A stretch of 64,000 bases of DNA. Source: Panicum virgatum (taxonomy: Eukaryota; Streptophyta; Magnoliopsida; Poales; Poaceae). The translations under genes were made by a program, and so were the position numbers. Shown piece by piece: positions 10,083 through 22,186 of this stretch; position 1 is the stretch's first letter, and each line of letters begins with the position of its first letter. The DNA lies in contig NC_053142.1 in NCBI RefSeq assembly GCF_016808335.1, positions 46,410,198-46,474,197 of the forward strand, read 5' to 3'. A model generated the notes under the pieces. That model saw nothing but the letters and a program-made list of their open reading frames with translations. It was not told the DNA's origin and did no database searches.

Positions 10083-13000
10083 TCTCGGTCACCTATCCAC
10101 CAGGGCCAACCACCTCTGCAAGTCTACACCCACCACCGGTTAGGCCAAATTTCATGACATCGAATATCAATAATTTTGCTGACATGGCAAAGAGAGAGAA
10201 GGATAGGGTTTCATAGGGTGTGAAGAGAGTTTCATTGCCATGAAACTCATCTGGCATAGTTACCTAGTTCTCAGTCTAAATAACTATGTCCGTAAAACTC
10301 CCACTGAGACTGGCTTTACGTGCGATGACCCATCTCTCTCGGCAGCCGGCCAACGGCCGCCGACCCTGGATCGCCAGTCGACAGGTGGTCACGTACAGCA
10401 GCCATGGCATCCGCGGAGGTTCCTCCGTGTAGCTTCTGCTCGCCTCCAGTTCAAGCATAGCCTGATTCGCCGTAGCGCAGCCACATTTCATCCCCCCAGG
10501 CCTGCGCCGCTTGCTCTTGCTGACTACTCCACTCAGCTAGTCAGTTGGAGAATGACCGATCAAAGGGCGGACAATATTTGAATAACCGTCCACCCTAGCC
10601 AGTATATCAAATAACGACAACCTCGCAAATCTTGGCATCCTCTCCCAGCTCTCCTTGAAGCCTTGCAGCCGCCCAAGCATGCATTGATTAGGGTTGGTCT
10701 TCTTCACGATGCCAGAGAGCTACCCGCCGCCACTTGCTTGATCCTGTCTTCTTCTTTCTAGAGGCCCGAAGCCGCCCTATCTTTCATTGAGCAAGAGCAG
10801 CTCACCCTTGGGTCGTGAAGCAGGGGGCGGAAGACCGGGACCTGGTGAGTGGTGGCCATGGCAGTTCGCACACATGCATAGCGCACAGCCACGCATCGAT
10901 GCTCTGTTGAGATGTACAGTCGTTTGAGTGATTGTCTCCATGGAATCACCTAGCATGTATTAGTTAGTATTAGATTAAGTCCTGAATCACGAATTCAGGA
11001 TATCATTAAAAATCACAACTCAATTGCGCCAATGCTAAATGCTCTACCATCATGAGCTTTCGAGAAGCAAAACAACCATTCACATTATTTGCAGTGCTAG
11101 CTACTTAGAACTTGTTCCCCTCGAATGTGGCATGACAACGAAGAGACATCATGCATGTTTGCATATTTTTTCTTAAACAAATATTATTATTATTTATATT
11201 AAACAAATATTAGATATTAAATTAAAGATTTAAAAGAAAAAATATCTTTATCATTTGGTCTCACTTCTTGTTGTGTATACTTTTATCTGGCTCCACTTGG
11301 TTTTTATAAATGGTGTACAGTCTTTTGTAGCATTTATCTCCTCTATCACATTTTTCTCACTAGATGATACTCCTTTATCGTGTAGTTTTTATGCTATTAC
11401 TTTATATGTCCTTTCTAGCAATTTAATTTCCTCGATGTAACACTGATACAGCCATGTTGTATTATAACCATTCTATTATCTTCTTACGACATACTCCGTG
11501 ACATTCAAATCAAATAATTGAAAAACTTATATAATCACCACTTTAACCTATTAAACTCCATTCATATATTTAAAAACATTAAAGATAAAAGCCAATTTTT
11601 TACTTTATTCCTGAGTAGTCTATCTCACTAAGCCGTTATGCTATCACTTTATAAAGGTTCTAGTAGTCCTGCACAGACTCATTTAGTTCTAGCAATAAAG
11701 GTTCTTGTAGTTTTATAAAAGTTTGCTAACTCGATGCGGTTAGTAGCAATATTTAAAATAGCGGGCTAAACCATTTAGCGGTTGGTGTTTGTAAAGCTTA
11801 ATAAATGCTATAGCGAGTTATAGCCTAATTAATCCATTTACCGGTTCTCTAAATAGATTGGCACCCTTAAGCTTTACAACGGCTTCTGAGCAGCTATACC
11901 AAAATACTGTGAGAACATTACATGAACACATTACAAATGTTGATAAATTGAACCCTATACCCACACTACATGAGCACATTACACGAAAACAAATTTTCAC
12001 TTAGACAGTAATATAAGATACCAAATCTATATAGGAATTCAACTCTTTATTTACTATACTTACACTCTTTGTGTGGCCACCCAATCATGACACTACTATA
12101 CTACATGGAAACATTGCATCTCCTACTTGAGATCCTTATACCATGATGTGGTAAGAGGGGGGTGGAACACCTCTATTTACATCTCTATTTATATGACTCC
12201 ATGGTTCATAAGATTTTCTCAGTGTCCATGTTCTACACAATTTTTTACAAAATATCTAACTCTATAATTTTCCTCATACTTATCTAACCATACAAATATC
12301 TAATTTCTTGAATATTCCATATTTCATCATGAAATAGGGTAACCATGGTTCATGCATACTCTCCAATCTTCTAGAAATTTCTCACAATTATACATTTCTA
12401 CTTCAGCACCGTGCATAAACTATGAGTATTTTTGTATATAAACATGAAATCAAGAAAAATTCATTTACTGAAATACGTCTTGAATTTCATTTCCTTGTTA
12501 CATCGTTGATGAAACACTAAATTTTGTAAAAGATGAAATTCAATACTAAACTAATAATAAATACGAAACACTAGTTATATGGTTTAGCTGACTAAATAAC
12601 CCTTAATTTAGCAATTATAGTGGGATTTAGCTGGCTATTAGCCGATTTAGTCTTTTAGAGCTAAGAGATGGATATCCTAACTTTTCATCTACCAAAGACT
12701 ATAGCGGCCTATAGCGGTGGCTATAGTTAGCTATTTAGAACCTTGAGCCAGCCGATTGCGGAGCACCAAGGCCCTCAGTTTGGTAGTTTGACAAGGAAGA
12801 CGACCTCGGTGCGCCTAATCTGGACCGCAGAGGTCCGATCGGACAGCCTCTAGTACCTAGGGGAGGACGGTATTTGAAATACCGTCCACCAGGATAGTAT
12901 TCGAGATGCGCCGCCTCCGCTTCATGGCGTCCCTCATCGGGGCGCCGCTGCGCGTCGAGCCCTCCCCTGCGTCCCTCCCGTTCTCCTAGCAGCCGTGCAA

Positions 13001-13866
13001 CCACCCTTCAGCTTGCATAGAGTACGCATGGTAGTGTCACCAAGGGGTGCTCGCACAGGGTTCGCGCCTCTTGGACTTCATGCCGAGTCTCGCTAGAGCG
13101 CCAACGGGCACCGGCAGCTCCTTCCTCCCATCTCCTTTGTCCCACCTTCACAGCAGAATGTAGAACTGAAAATTAATTTGGATACATGTAGAGCAGTGAT
13201 TGTCGATGCAGATCAACCAATCAAAGTTCTGAAACTGACGGCGCAACAAAAAGACATGCAGCTCTATAAATGCAGTCAAAATTAGACTATTTAACATTTT
13301 AACTTAGAATAAAGTACCATGCTTCATTTCAGGATGGAGGGAGTAACTTGTTGGGGTTTTCTGCGCCATGATTCATCTCTTGTTCTTGGGAAGCTGAAGC
13401 CTCGAAGGCACATGGCGGATGTATCTGCCGGCCCATACTAGCCATTCCGTTTGGGTTTGAGTCGGACCCCTTTCTGCTCCGTTACCGTGTTGATGCTATC
13501 TCGGGCCACGTACATGCCAAACTCTCGCATCACAGACTAAATTTGATGTTCCAATCCGACCGATCTGAGTTGCTGAGTAGTTTGGCGTGTGTTGATGCCC
13601 CAATACGACCTGTCGGTGTTGTTCTTGTATTTTTCTTTTTTCTTTTTGCTTGGTTATGACATTCCTAGGGATATAGCCTTGAGTGTTGTTCGTTAAAAAA
13701 ACATCAGGAACTAACCTGCAATAAAATGTGTGAACGTGCCCTATGCTCATTCACACCGTGAGAACTCGGAGGTGATGCGGCAGGGCCAGTGTAGCCAGAG
13801 AAGGAGTACTAGTCTTTCGCCAATCGCTGGGTGCAGTACCATCACGAGTTTCACGCTCGGTACAGG
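10083..13866. other. Gene-poor spacer with transposon relics
   Basis: No gene is supported. Around 10140-10320 the sequence ends in CCCACTGAGACTGGC, resembling one terminus of a Tourist-type MITE whose other end I cannot find. 11160-12700 is strongly AT-rich. From about 11740 to 12760 there are phrases such as AATAGCGGGCTAAACC and CTATAGCGGCCTATAGCGG that resemble diverged hAT-like termini, but I could not match a target-site duplication. A 90-codon minus-strand frame at 12735-13004 is not recognisable. Confidence 0.5.
12865..12887. repeat. 23-bp perfect palindrome
   Basis: Arms GGACGGTATTT and AAATACCGTCC flank a single G. A degraded relative (GGACAATATTT-G-AATAACCGTCC) with the same following CCACC lies at 10569-10591, so this is part of a repeated element rather than chance. 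Confidence 0.85.
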
Positions 13867-14112
13867 GTGTGTTTAGATCCACGAAATTTTAGGAGAAAAT
13901 GTCACATCGGACACTGTAGTACACTGTAGCATTTTTCGTTTGTTTGTGGTAAATATTGTCCTACCATGACCTAACTAGGCTCAAAAGATTCGTCTCGCAA
14001 CGTACATCAAAACTATACAATTAATTTTTTATTTACCTACATTTAGTATTCCATGCATGTGTTATTTGTTATATTTAATGTTTCGATGTGATAGAGATCT
14101 GAAAACAGCCAT
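13867..14112. mobile_element. Tourist-type MITE, inverted relative to the next one
   Basis: Starts GGGTGTGTTTAGATCC and contains GTCACATCGGACACTGTAG, TTTGTTTGTGG and CCTAACTAGGCTCAAAAGATTCGTCTCG, which are the inverse of sequence in the MITE at 14252-14522. Its far end, near TCTGAAAACAGCC, is degraded, so the right boundary is an estimate. Confidence 0.7.
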
Positions 14113-14251
14113 TTTTTCCTTCCATCTTCTGTTGTGTCAGCTATGGTTACCATGTGAATACACCGGCGGATACAGCTTGCCTGCCTTGTTTCTCGACGTT
14201 GACCACCGCAGGAAACAAGACCTTTCCTGCCCGACATGAGATCGCTAGAAT

Positions 14252-14522
14252 GGCTGTGTTTAGTGTTTAGATTCAAAATTTCTCTCTCCAAACTTCACTA
14301 TTCACCTATCACATTAAATTTTTTGCCTCATGCATGGAGCGTTAAATGTAGATAAATAAAAAACTAATTGTATAGTTTTGATGTACACGACGAGACGAAT
14401 CTTTTGAGCCTAGTTAGGTCACGATAGGACAACAATTATCACAAACAAACAAAAAGTGCTACAATGTGCTACAGTGTCCGATGTGACCCTTTTACCACTG
14501 TTTTACGAATCTAAACACAGCC
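14252..14522. mobile_element. Tourist-type (PIF/Harbinger) MITE, 271 bp
   Basis: Terminal inverted repeats GGCTGTGTTTAG / CTAAACACAGCC, flanked by AAT on both sides (14249-14251 and 14523-14525), consistent with the 3-bp duplications of this superfamily. The internal CGACGAGACGAATCTTTTGAGCC phrase is common in grass MITEs of this kind. Non-coding. Confidence 0.88.
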
Positions 14523-14688
14523 AATGTGTTGAGCTTGAAGCATGTCGGCGACGGCGACCTCTAATGTCGGTTTGTGCAGTTTGGTAATTCGGCCGGCCGC
14601 TGCAGTGCACGATGTTACATTTTTGGTCGCTTTCAGCCTCTGAGAGTTGAGCAAGCCAAATAGAGTAGTGCTACCAGCCGCGGCACCC

Positions 14689-16360
14689 TGTAACGAACAT
14701 GGCCCTATTAAGACTATTTCAAATAAATTTTGTGATCGATTGATAACATATTCAATGGGACTAATGAGTTTGTTGAGTGAACATATTTAGATCCCAAAGA
14801 TAAAGTAAAAAGTCTTAGCAAAGCAAAATATGAAGAAAGAACTCAAGTGTATGTTGAATTGGACGGTTATGCAAAAAATCAGTAGCACTTGTTCTTTCTA
14901 TGACCCTGCACCGGTCTTTCCGACAAGCATCGGTTTAACCGATGTCTAAAACTTGTTCAAATGAGATGGACTTCAGCAGAATCTTGTACAGAATTTCATA
15001 AGATTTCCAAAGAGTACAAGATCATCAAAATCGGAGTTCGGAGTAAAAAGTTATGGTCAAAACACGAAGAAGCTGATTTCTATGTGGCACCGGTTAAACC
15101 GATGCCTATCACCGATTATTCCGATGCTCAAAATTTAGTCAAATGAGTTGGACTTTAGCAGAATCTTGTAGAGAATTTCACAAGCTTTTCAAAGAGTATA
15201 AGATCATCCAAATCGGAGTTCGGAGTAAAAAATTATGGCCAAAATATGAAGCACCTTGAATCTGATTCCTATAACCACCAGAAATTCTGATGCTACTAAA
15301 AAAGGCATCGGTGCAATGCACCGTACTATTATCCATAGAGCATGTTTTTTATCCCAAAAAATTCCTTTAGCACCGAATAAACTGTTGCTAGCACCGGATA
15401 TTCCGATAGTACCATATTTCAGCTACAGAAACTCGTCGGAAAGGGCCAACGGCTAGTTCAAGCTATTAGTGACCGGTTAAACCGATGACTAGGCACCAGT
15501 TAGATCGATGCTTACACGGAAATGCCCCCAACGGCTACAAACGGCAACTTCGAGTTTGTGGGCTATATATATGGCATTCCCCGGCCATTTTGGAGTCGCT
15601 GGAGTTCCTAGAAGCCTCATACACATTCAAGAACACCTTCAAGCCAACCCAAGTGCATATTGATCAAATTCTTAGGCATAGCACAAGCTTTATGAGTGTT
15701 AGTGCTAGGATTAGCTCTTTAGAGAGTGTGAGAGTAAGGTGTTGTGCCTTGTGGCCGGTTCTAAAGTAAACCAACAAGTATTTCGGTACGCCGGCCCCTT
15801 GGAGCATTTGGTGGCTCACCGGCACGTCATTGACCCTCTGTCTTGGTGTGGACTGTGGAGCGATGACGACAACCTTATACAGGGGATGTGGAGACCCCCT
15901 CTCTTTTGTGGGCAAGCTCCTTAGTGGAAAGCGGAATCAAGGTGATCGTGATTGTGTTCACGGAAGAGACTTGATTGTCGGGAAGCGATATTCTTCGTGA
16001 GTGCTTTAACAACGTGGATGTAGGAGCGCCTTTGTGGCAATTTGAATCACGGGATAAATCTTCGTGTCGAGAGTTTGCTTTCTCTCATCCCTCCTTTAAG
16101 CTTCCGCATTTCATATTGCAATCTTTGTGCCTTTAGTTTCATATAGTAGTATTTTGATAGGATTGGCTATAAGTTGCTAAACTTTTTTGGGATGAGGGTT
16201 TTACTCTAGAAAAACCATAGTTGCACGTATAGATAGCAAGTTTTAGATAGCAAGTTTTAGATTAAGTTTTTGTGCAAATTAGTTGGAGACATAGATTAAA
16301 GTTTTAAAATACCTAATTCACCCCTTTCCCCTATTAGGTTAGAGCAACCGATCACTTTCA
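14689..16360 (-). mobile_element. Long LTR (probable solo LTR), dyad-rich family
   Basis: Bounded by TGTAACGAACATGGC and CGATCACTTTCA. Read on the minus strand it starts TGAAAGTGATCGG and soon has a purine block followed by GTGAATTAGG, matching the LTR at 17532-18922. It contains a tandem ~183-bp duplication (about 14940-15250, with AAATCGGAGTTCGGAGTAAAAA in each copy) and motifs of the ACCGGTTNAACCGATG type. Flanks are CACCC and TGCCC, an eroded duplication at best. No internal retroelement sequence adjoins it. The head resembles SIRE/Maximus copia LTRs; lineage is inference. Confidence 0.75.
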
Positions 16361-17531
16361 TGCCCTTTGTCAGTCAGGATAAGTTGGGCACCCGATCGTC
16401 TCCATGGATGATTGCTCGTATCAGCATTGGCGAAGACTGCCTGCAGTTTCCCTGACAAAAAATCAGAAGGACAAACATTCCGCCGGCAGTTCACTGCAGT
16501 CTGCAGCTGGCATTTCGAAGCAGTGATGGCTTTCTTCAGCAAGTGCAATACGATTCTCAGTTCCAAACACCTATTTCCACCCATGGTCCATGGTTCAAGT
16601 CTCAACATTTAAGTTTTTGTGAAGATTTTGTAAATCACATTGAACAAGCAAATTGGCCTATATTACTAAATTTTGCTAGCATCCTTCAACTTTGGCAGAA
16701 GAGTTACCCAACCACATTATTAGCCTGAATGGCTTGTAACATTTGTTCACGAGAAGCAGCATATCAATGCAATGTTTCAAGAACACACCCACCACCTACG
16801 ACATGAGCAACTGCAGCATGGTAAAGCCTACTGCATGCCTCTCGCTCCCCTAATATAGAAAAATACATGCATGCTGCATTGCCGCGCCCACACAAGCTAT
16901 CTCATGATCCAGTTATTATCTAGCTTGTAATCAACATTGACATGGTGGAGCTCGCCATGAAATTTAGGTGGGGCACAATATAGACGATATTTAGTTACCA
17001 TGAACATTTGCATTAAATTAACTAAATAGATTATTTATATGACAATATAACATGAAAAAGATTAGAATGTACCTCGCTCACGTCCATGCCTGCGGCCAAC
17101 GTTAGCATCGCTCATCTGCTCATTCAGACATTCCCGCCACCATCCCCCGGCCCTACCCCGACCTGGACCCCATCCTCCTGCAGCGCTCATGTACATCTAC
17201 AGACTGGCGCAGCAGCACAGCCACAGCGGGCTGGCAGTGGCAGGCGGCAGCTGCAGGGGCGCGGGCGCCCTTTGGTCTGCAGCTAGGGCCAGTGGCGCCC
17301 TGCTATGGCCAGCAGTGATGCGAGGCAGACAACGGGGTTATTCCCCTCCCAGAGAACAAATTTCTGCTTTGTAGTTCGATAGCGCGCCGCCATGCCAGAG
17401 GGGAGGAAGAGTAGGAAGAGCAGAGGAGCAGGGGCTCTCCGTCGGCGGTAGGTGGGGCAGCTGCCCCACCCTACCGCAGGGGGAGCTTTTTTATAAACTA
17501 TAAAATTACATTTCATTTTGTGGTTATAATT
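16361..17531. other. Spacer, no gene supported
   Basis: Short open frames only. It includes a strong palindrome at 17451-17470 (GGTGGGGCAG / CTGCCCCACC) that extends with one bulged base to CGGTAG...CTACCG at 17446-17476, right before the next LTR. Its origin is unclear; it may be a transposon end. Confidence 0.5.
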
Positions 17532-19255
17532 TGTAACGAATATGGCACCATTTATGCCATTTCGAGTGATTTTGGTGATCGAATGACAACACAACACTTG
17601 TACTAATATGATTGTTAAGATGATCATTCTCAGACTTTTAGGTTCAAGTGATGACAAAGAGAAAGAGAAAATAGACGTAGCAAGGCCCGAAGGGCAGCCC
17701 CTACGGGGTAGTCGGAAGAACCGACGCCATGGTACTTTGGTGCAGAAGGGAGTCGAAGCCAAGTCAGCCTATAGGCACCGGTTGAACCGACGGGTCAAAA
17801 TGGGGCATCGGTGCATTGGCCGTCCTTTGTACCAGAGGCGATGTCAGTGCCCAGAAAAAGTGTCTTCAGCACCGGTTCAACCGATGGGGCATCGGTGCAT
17901 ACCACCGGTGTAATGACGTCAGTGTCCAGGAGAAGATTCCTTCAGCACCGGTTGAACCGGTGAGGCATCGGTGCAAAGCATCGGTTCAACCGGTGGTCTC
18001 TGCGTCGGCCGTCAGGAGTCCAACGGCTACTTCGTGTTATGAGTGACCGGATGAACCGACGCTACCCCGCCAAGAGGCATCGGTTCTTCCGGTGGTACGC
18101 AGATTTTTAGCTAACCGTTGGAGCAACGGCTACAAGACTTGGTGACCTATATATACGTCTCACCCCGGCCATTTGAAGATTGCTGGAGTTGCTGGACATC
18201 CCACACACACCCAAGAACATCTCCAAGCCATACAAAAGCATCAAGATCATATTCTTAGCCCTTAGCACACTTTGAGAGTGTTGTGTAAATGATTAGCTCT
18301 TAGTGAGTGAGTTTGCAAGGCTTAGAGCCTTTGTGCTGTGGTTCATTAGTGAACCAAAACAAGAGCTTGGTGCGCCGGCACCTTGGAGCGTGGAGCTCGC
18401 CGGCAACGTCATCGACCCTCCGACTTGGTGTGGAGCGGCGACGACACCTTTGTGCGGGGGACGTGGAGACCCCCATCCTTTGTGGAGAAGCTCCTTAGTG
18501 GAACCCGGGGCCAAGGTGACCGTGATTGTGTTCACGGAAGAGACTTGGTGGCCGAGTAGCAATACTCTTAGTGAGTGCTACAACAACATGGATGTAGGTG
18601 TGCCTTTGTGGCTAACCGAACCATGGGATAAACACCCGCGTCAAGAGTTTGCTATCTCCTATCCCGCTCTTTAAGCTTCCGCATTTCATACTAGCAATTT
18701 GTGCGCCTTTACTTTCATAGAATAGTTTCTTGGTAGGAAAGGCTATAGGTTGCTAAACTCTTTTGGGATAGGGGTTTTACACTAGAACAACCTAGTTGCA
18801 CATATTGATAGCATGTTTTAGTTTAAGTTTTGTGCAAACTAGTTGGAGCCATAGGTCTAAGTTTTTATTAGTGCCTAATTCACCCCCTCCCCCTCTTAGG
18901 CTAGAGCACCCGATCACTTTCAATTATCTCCCCCTTTTTGGTGATTGATGACAACACAATCAAAGCAAGCATAGATTTGCAAAAATTGACAAATTTAACC
19001 ACTAGATACCAATTGAAATCAATTGAGAACCGCTTACGCTTTTTTGGATGTTTACCATCATCCAATAATAACTTGGCCTCCCCCTAAAACCATGATTCCC
19101 CCTTTGAACCTCCCCTTATGTTGATACTTCTCCCTCATGACTTGATTCACTTAGGTATTTCTCCCCCTTTGGGATATATTTCTTTTCCTTGAGAAAATAC
19201 CTTGCTTTGATCTACATTTCTCCCTTTTTGGAATCAAATCACCTAAAAGGTCTTG
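17532..19255 (-). mobile_element. Truncated LTR retrotransposon: 3' LTR plus 3' internal end
   Basis: 17532-18922 is an LTR related to the one at 14689-16360 (same TGTAACGAATATGGC edge and CGATCACTTTCA edge). Read on the minus strand, the 330 bp before the LTR (19255-18923) contain repeated purine tracts (AAAAAGGGGGAGA, AAAGGGGGAGAAA, TTAGGGGGAGG). The last of these precedes TGAAAGTGATCGG and serves as the polypurine tract. This is the layout of SIRE/Maximus-type copia 3' ends. The gag-pol part and the other LTR are missing. The LTR holds several ACCGGTT-N-AACCG dyads around 17778-18095. Confidence 0.75.
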
Positions 19256-19260
19256 TTCCT

Positions 19261-19340
19261 GAAAACAAGGTCTTGCGGCCGACACCAAGGCGATGCGGCT
19301 AAAAACAAGGTCTTGCGGCCGACACCAAGGCGATGCGGCT
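19261..19340. repeat. 40-bp tandem duplication
   Basis: Two adjacent 40-bp units (19261-19300 and 19301-19340) differ only in the first base. Each reads AAAACAAGGTCTTGCGGCCG and then ACACCAAGGCGATGCGGCT. The duplication sits at the junction between the truncated retroelement and a GC-rich, formerly coding-looking stretch. Confidence 0.93.
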
Positions 19341-21832
19341 GGAGCGGCAGCTCCGGCGGTTGGAGCGAGGAGACCACCATGGACGCCCGTCCGCGGTGAC
19401 AAGCGTGAGCGGACCCGGTTCTCGGAGGCGCTCATGGCCGTGCTGCTGCGCGCCTGCGCCTCGACGCCGTGCCGAGGCACTACTAGGCTGTGCGCGCGCG
19501 CCGCGACGTGAGAGCCACCGTGTCGTCAGCCTGCAGGAGGTGTTTGACGCCGTGGTCGTGGCGCAGCACCTGAGGCACAGACATACGTGGTACCGGCGTG
19601 CTTTTCATGCCTAGATTGTGTGCCGAGTGAGGAGCTTTGCGGAGCGTACTCCAGTAGACATTCCGCTTTCGCTGCGAGATATTGAGTGTTGTCCGTGCCA
19701 AGGATAGGTTACTTAGATGGTGGGACATGCTCAGCGCGGCGCCGGGAGATATCCCGAAAGTGTTGGATCTAGTTCCACCGTCATTGGAAAAGGCAGGCGT
19801 TTAAAAAAAATATCAGAACACCACTACCAAAAAGAAGAAGGTAAAAGCACAGCCGGGAAGAAGGATGGAGCGAGCCTATTCCAAACAATAGAGCTCAACA
19901 TTTCCCAATTTTATATGTACTTCATAGAATGCTCAATATTTATATTATATTTTAAAGTCGATATATAATACAACCGACCAAATGCAGAAGAATAGTACAC
20001 ATCCAAGGAAATTTGAATACTTCTTTGAACCAATGGGCAAAACCAGTTATCCCTTTTGGGCATAAATGAAAATTTATGTTAAAGGATTGGCTAGAGCTAA
20101 TTGGTTGTTCTTGGTGTATGCGGAATTGAAACATTAGGGCTTTATTTACATAGTCGATACATACAGGGTTTATTGGACAAGTTTTGTCAATGAGGTAAGA
20201 CAAGACCCTACAGTTCACTTTTGTATCTTTAGCATTCCACTTCAGTCCACCTCCACAAGGGGAATTATGGATGAAGCAAATCAAGACAAACCGTGCATAC
20301 TCCTTCCCAACCTTATGAACACAAAGCTTCTCTTATGATTTTCGCTACTTTCTTTAGTTTAGTGATGGATATCGTCTTAGAGAGTCTAAGCCCGCCGGAT
20401 TTACATATATAAATACGGCAGTATCGGATCGGAACGGGCAGATTGATTACCAAACGTGCGTGCTAAAATTAGTGATTTATTAGGGCTTTCGGCACGTGCG
20501 TGGACGAGCCTGTCGCTTTCATGATTGAGATTTCAGAGAGGGCTCTGACCGACCAAACCTCGATCCATCTCCCCTACCTTTGCGCCCATGCCTGCGTCAG
20601 CATGCGCATTTCCTGATGAAAAGTCATGCGCATTTCCTGATGAAAAGTCAAGCAGAACTTGTCGCTGCAGCTAAACCTTACATGTTCTAGATCCAGCTAC
20701 AGTAGCTACGAATCAAGCACATGGAATTTCATCGTGCTCTGATCAATGGTTGCCCATTTCTGAATTGGAGGAATAACCTTGGGCCTTCGGAGGATAATCC
20801 ACAAGCATAACCATATGACCCTTTGGTGATCAGATTGGATAATCACCGAGCGCGAACAGTATCTGGTGTCCTCGTTCCTGGTGGTGCTGTGGAGCGTCGA
20901 AACGATGGCTCCGGTTCCAGTTCCAGCTGTTGGGCAGAGCCGACGAATCCATCGCCGCAGCCGGCAGCGCGGTCACAAGCACAGCTGAGTAGCTGACAGC
21001 GGCGCCGAATCCTGGTCCTGGCTTCTGGCCTGGGAAACTTCTGAATCGGATACGCGCAAATGACACGGGCAACCACTGGTCGGCTGCTGCTTTTGCTTTG
21101 CCTTGGCCCCTCTTGTCCCCTGGCGGCTTGGCGCGCCGGGAATCGTGTGGTCGGCAACTCCAGCGTGCCCCTCGTCGAGCATTGCTTTCTGCATGCACGC
21201 TGCAGAACACGACGCAACGTCTTTCTTAACAACTTCACGTGGATAATGTGTATATTTTCCTATAAAATTTGGTTAAATTTAAAGAAACGTCACTTAAGAT
21301 AAAATTAAAATAATCACGTTACATTTTGATGACTTTGGCAGTTGGCACAACAGGTCTTGTTGTAACATGAGGGTCCAACCCTCTGATGAATACAGTTGAG
21401 TATCGGCATCCAGCAACAGGAAGAGAGCCAAAGTCATCGCATGGATAATCTCAGTCCATAGTGAGAACGAGAAGTCCTCCCGGCTTGAGATCACCACGAA
21501 GAAAGAAACAAATCACCGCAATTATTGAGTCACTGTTTGATTTAAAAATCACTCGGCAACCATTGATCCAGAAACTTACAGAAGTTACAGGACACCAACG
21601 GAAACTCGCAATTTTACTTATCCTAACCGAGAAATTGCTCTGCTGACTGCCGCTCAACACGTCACTCTGCTAATTACCACAATTTACAGGCAACTACAAG
21701 TCTAAGCGCTCCTGATGGTTACCCAGCGAGCCTAATCCCCCAGAACATTAAGCTGACAGAGCTTGAGCAGGGCTTCGGTGGCCGGCGGCCGGCGCCGGCG
21801 AGAGCGGTCAGCTGCTACCCACCTTACTACTA
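19341..21832. other. GC-rich gene relic and spacer, not recognised
   Basis: 19341-19800 is GC-rich with gene-like composition, but meaningful-looking segments lie in different frames with stops between them, so it reads as a gene fragment of unknown family. A 24-bp direct tandem repeat (core GCGCATTTCCTGATGAAAAG) lies at about 20601-20648. A 131-codon minus-strand frame at 20843-21238 has no recognisable domain. Some 20.5-kb sequence (GTGCGTGGACGAGCCTGT) recurs near 34.44 kb, hinting at an old local duplication. Confidence 0.4.
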
Positions 21833-22042
21833 CTAGCTGTAGAGGGTGACGAGGCGGCGGAGGCACCTGGTGCAGGAGTACTTGCGCTTGTTCTTGAGGC
21901 ACAGCGGCAGGCCGAGGATCCGGCGCTCGCTGGTGGCCACCACGGCCCCGCCGCAGCGCGGGCACGCGCCGGACGCCTTGTGCGTGCCCACCACCCGCTC
22001 CTTCGCCGCGCCGCACAGCGCCCGCACCGCGCTCATCGCCAT
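21833..22042 (-). CDS. Small CxxC/CxxC zinc-ribbon protein, copy 1
   Basis: A 69-residue single-exon protein. It has two cysteine knuckles, CPRC (about residues 27-30) and CTRC (about 57-60), separated by a basic stretch (LKNKRKYS), and ends RRLVTLYS. Spacing suggests one zinc-ribbon fold; no catalytic motif is visible and the function is unknown to me. It belongs to a three-copy family in this window (also near 35.9 and 45.6 kb) with shared GTHKA.GxCPRCGGAVVA and RRLVTLYS blocks. Compared with the other two it lacks three residues (ATSERRIL instead of ATDVESERRIL or AADVESERRIL). The start is the ATG giving MAMSAVRALCG, 137 bp downstream of a TATA box. A Mutator-like element begins about 380 bp upstream of that TATA box. 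Confidence 0.85.
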   Translation of the reverse strand: MAMSAVRALCGAAKERVVGTHKASGACPRCGGAVVATSERRILGLPLCLKNKRKYSCTRCLRRLVTLYS

Positions 22043-22178
22043 CGATTATCCTTATCGCAGACCCCAAGAAGCGGAAGCGGAACGTGATCGAGCAGAGGAA
22101 GACGAGGATGGGGTTGGGGGGTCGGCGTGGAGCGTTTCGGGATTCCTGGTTCCTGGAAGGTGCCCGGCCGGTTGGACG

Positions 22179-22186
22179 TATATATA
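22179..22186 (-). promoter_or_regulatory. TATA box of zinc-ribbon copy 1
   Basis: On the minus strand CTTGTCCGC is followed by TATATATA. The same CTTGTCCGCTATATA block precedes the other two paralogues at a similar distance from the start codon. Confidence 0.8.

Noticed and set aside
11735..12765. Possible 1-kb hAT-like element
   Set aside because: Termini only vaguely similar and no matching 8-bp duplication found; mentioned only as relics.
20843..21238. 131-codon minus-strand ORF
   Set aside because: No recognisable domain and two overlapping frames of similar length; probably chance in GC-rich DNA.
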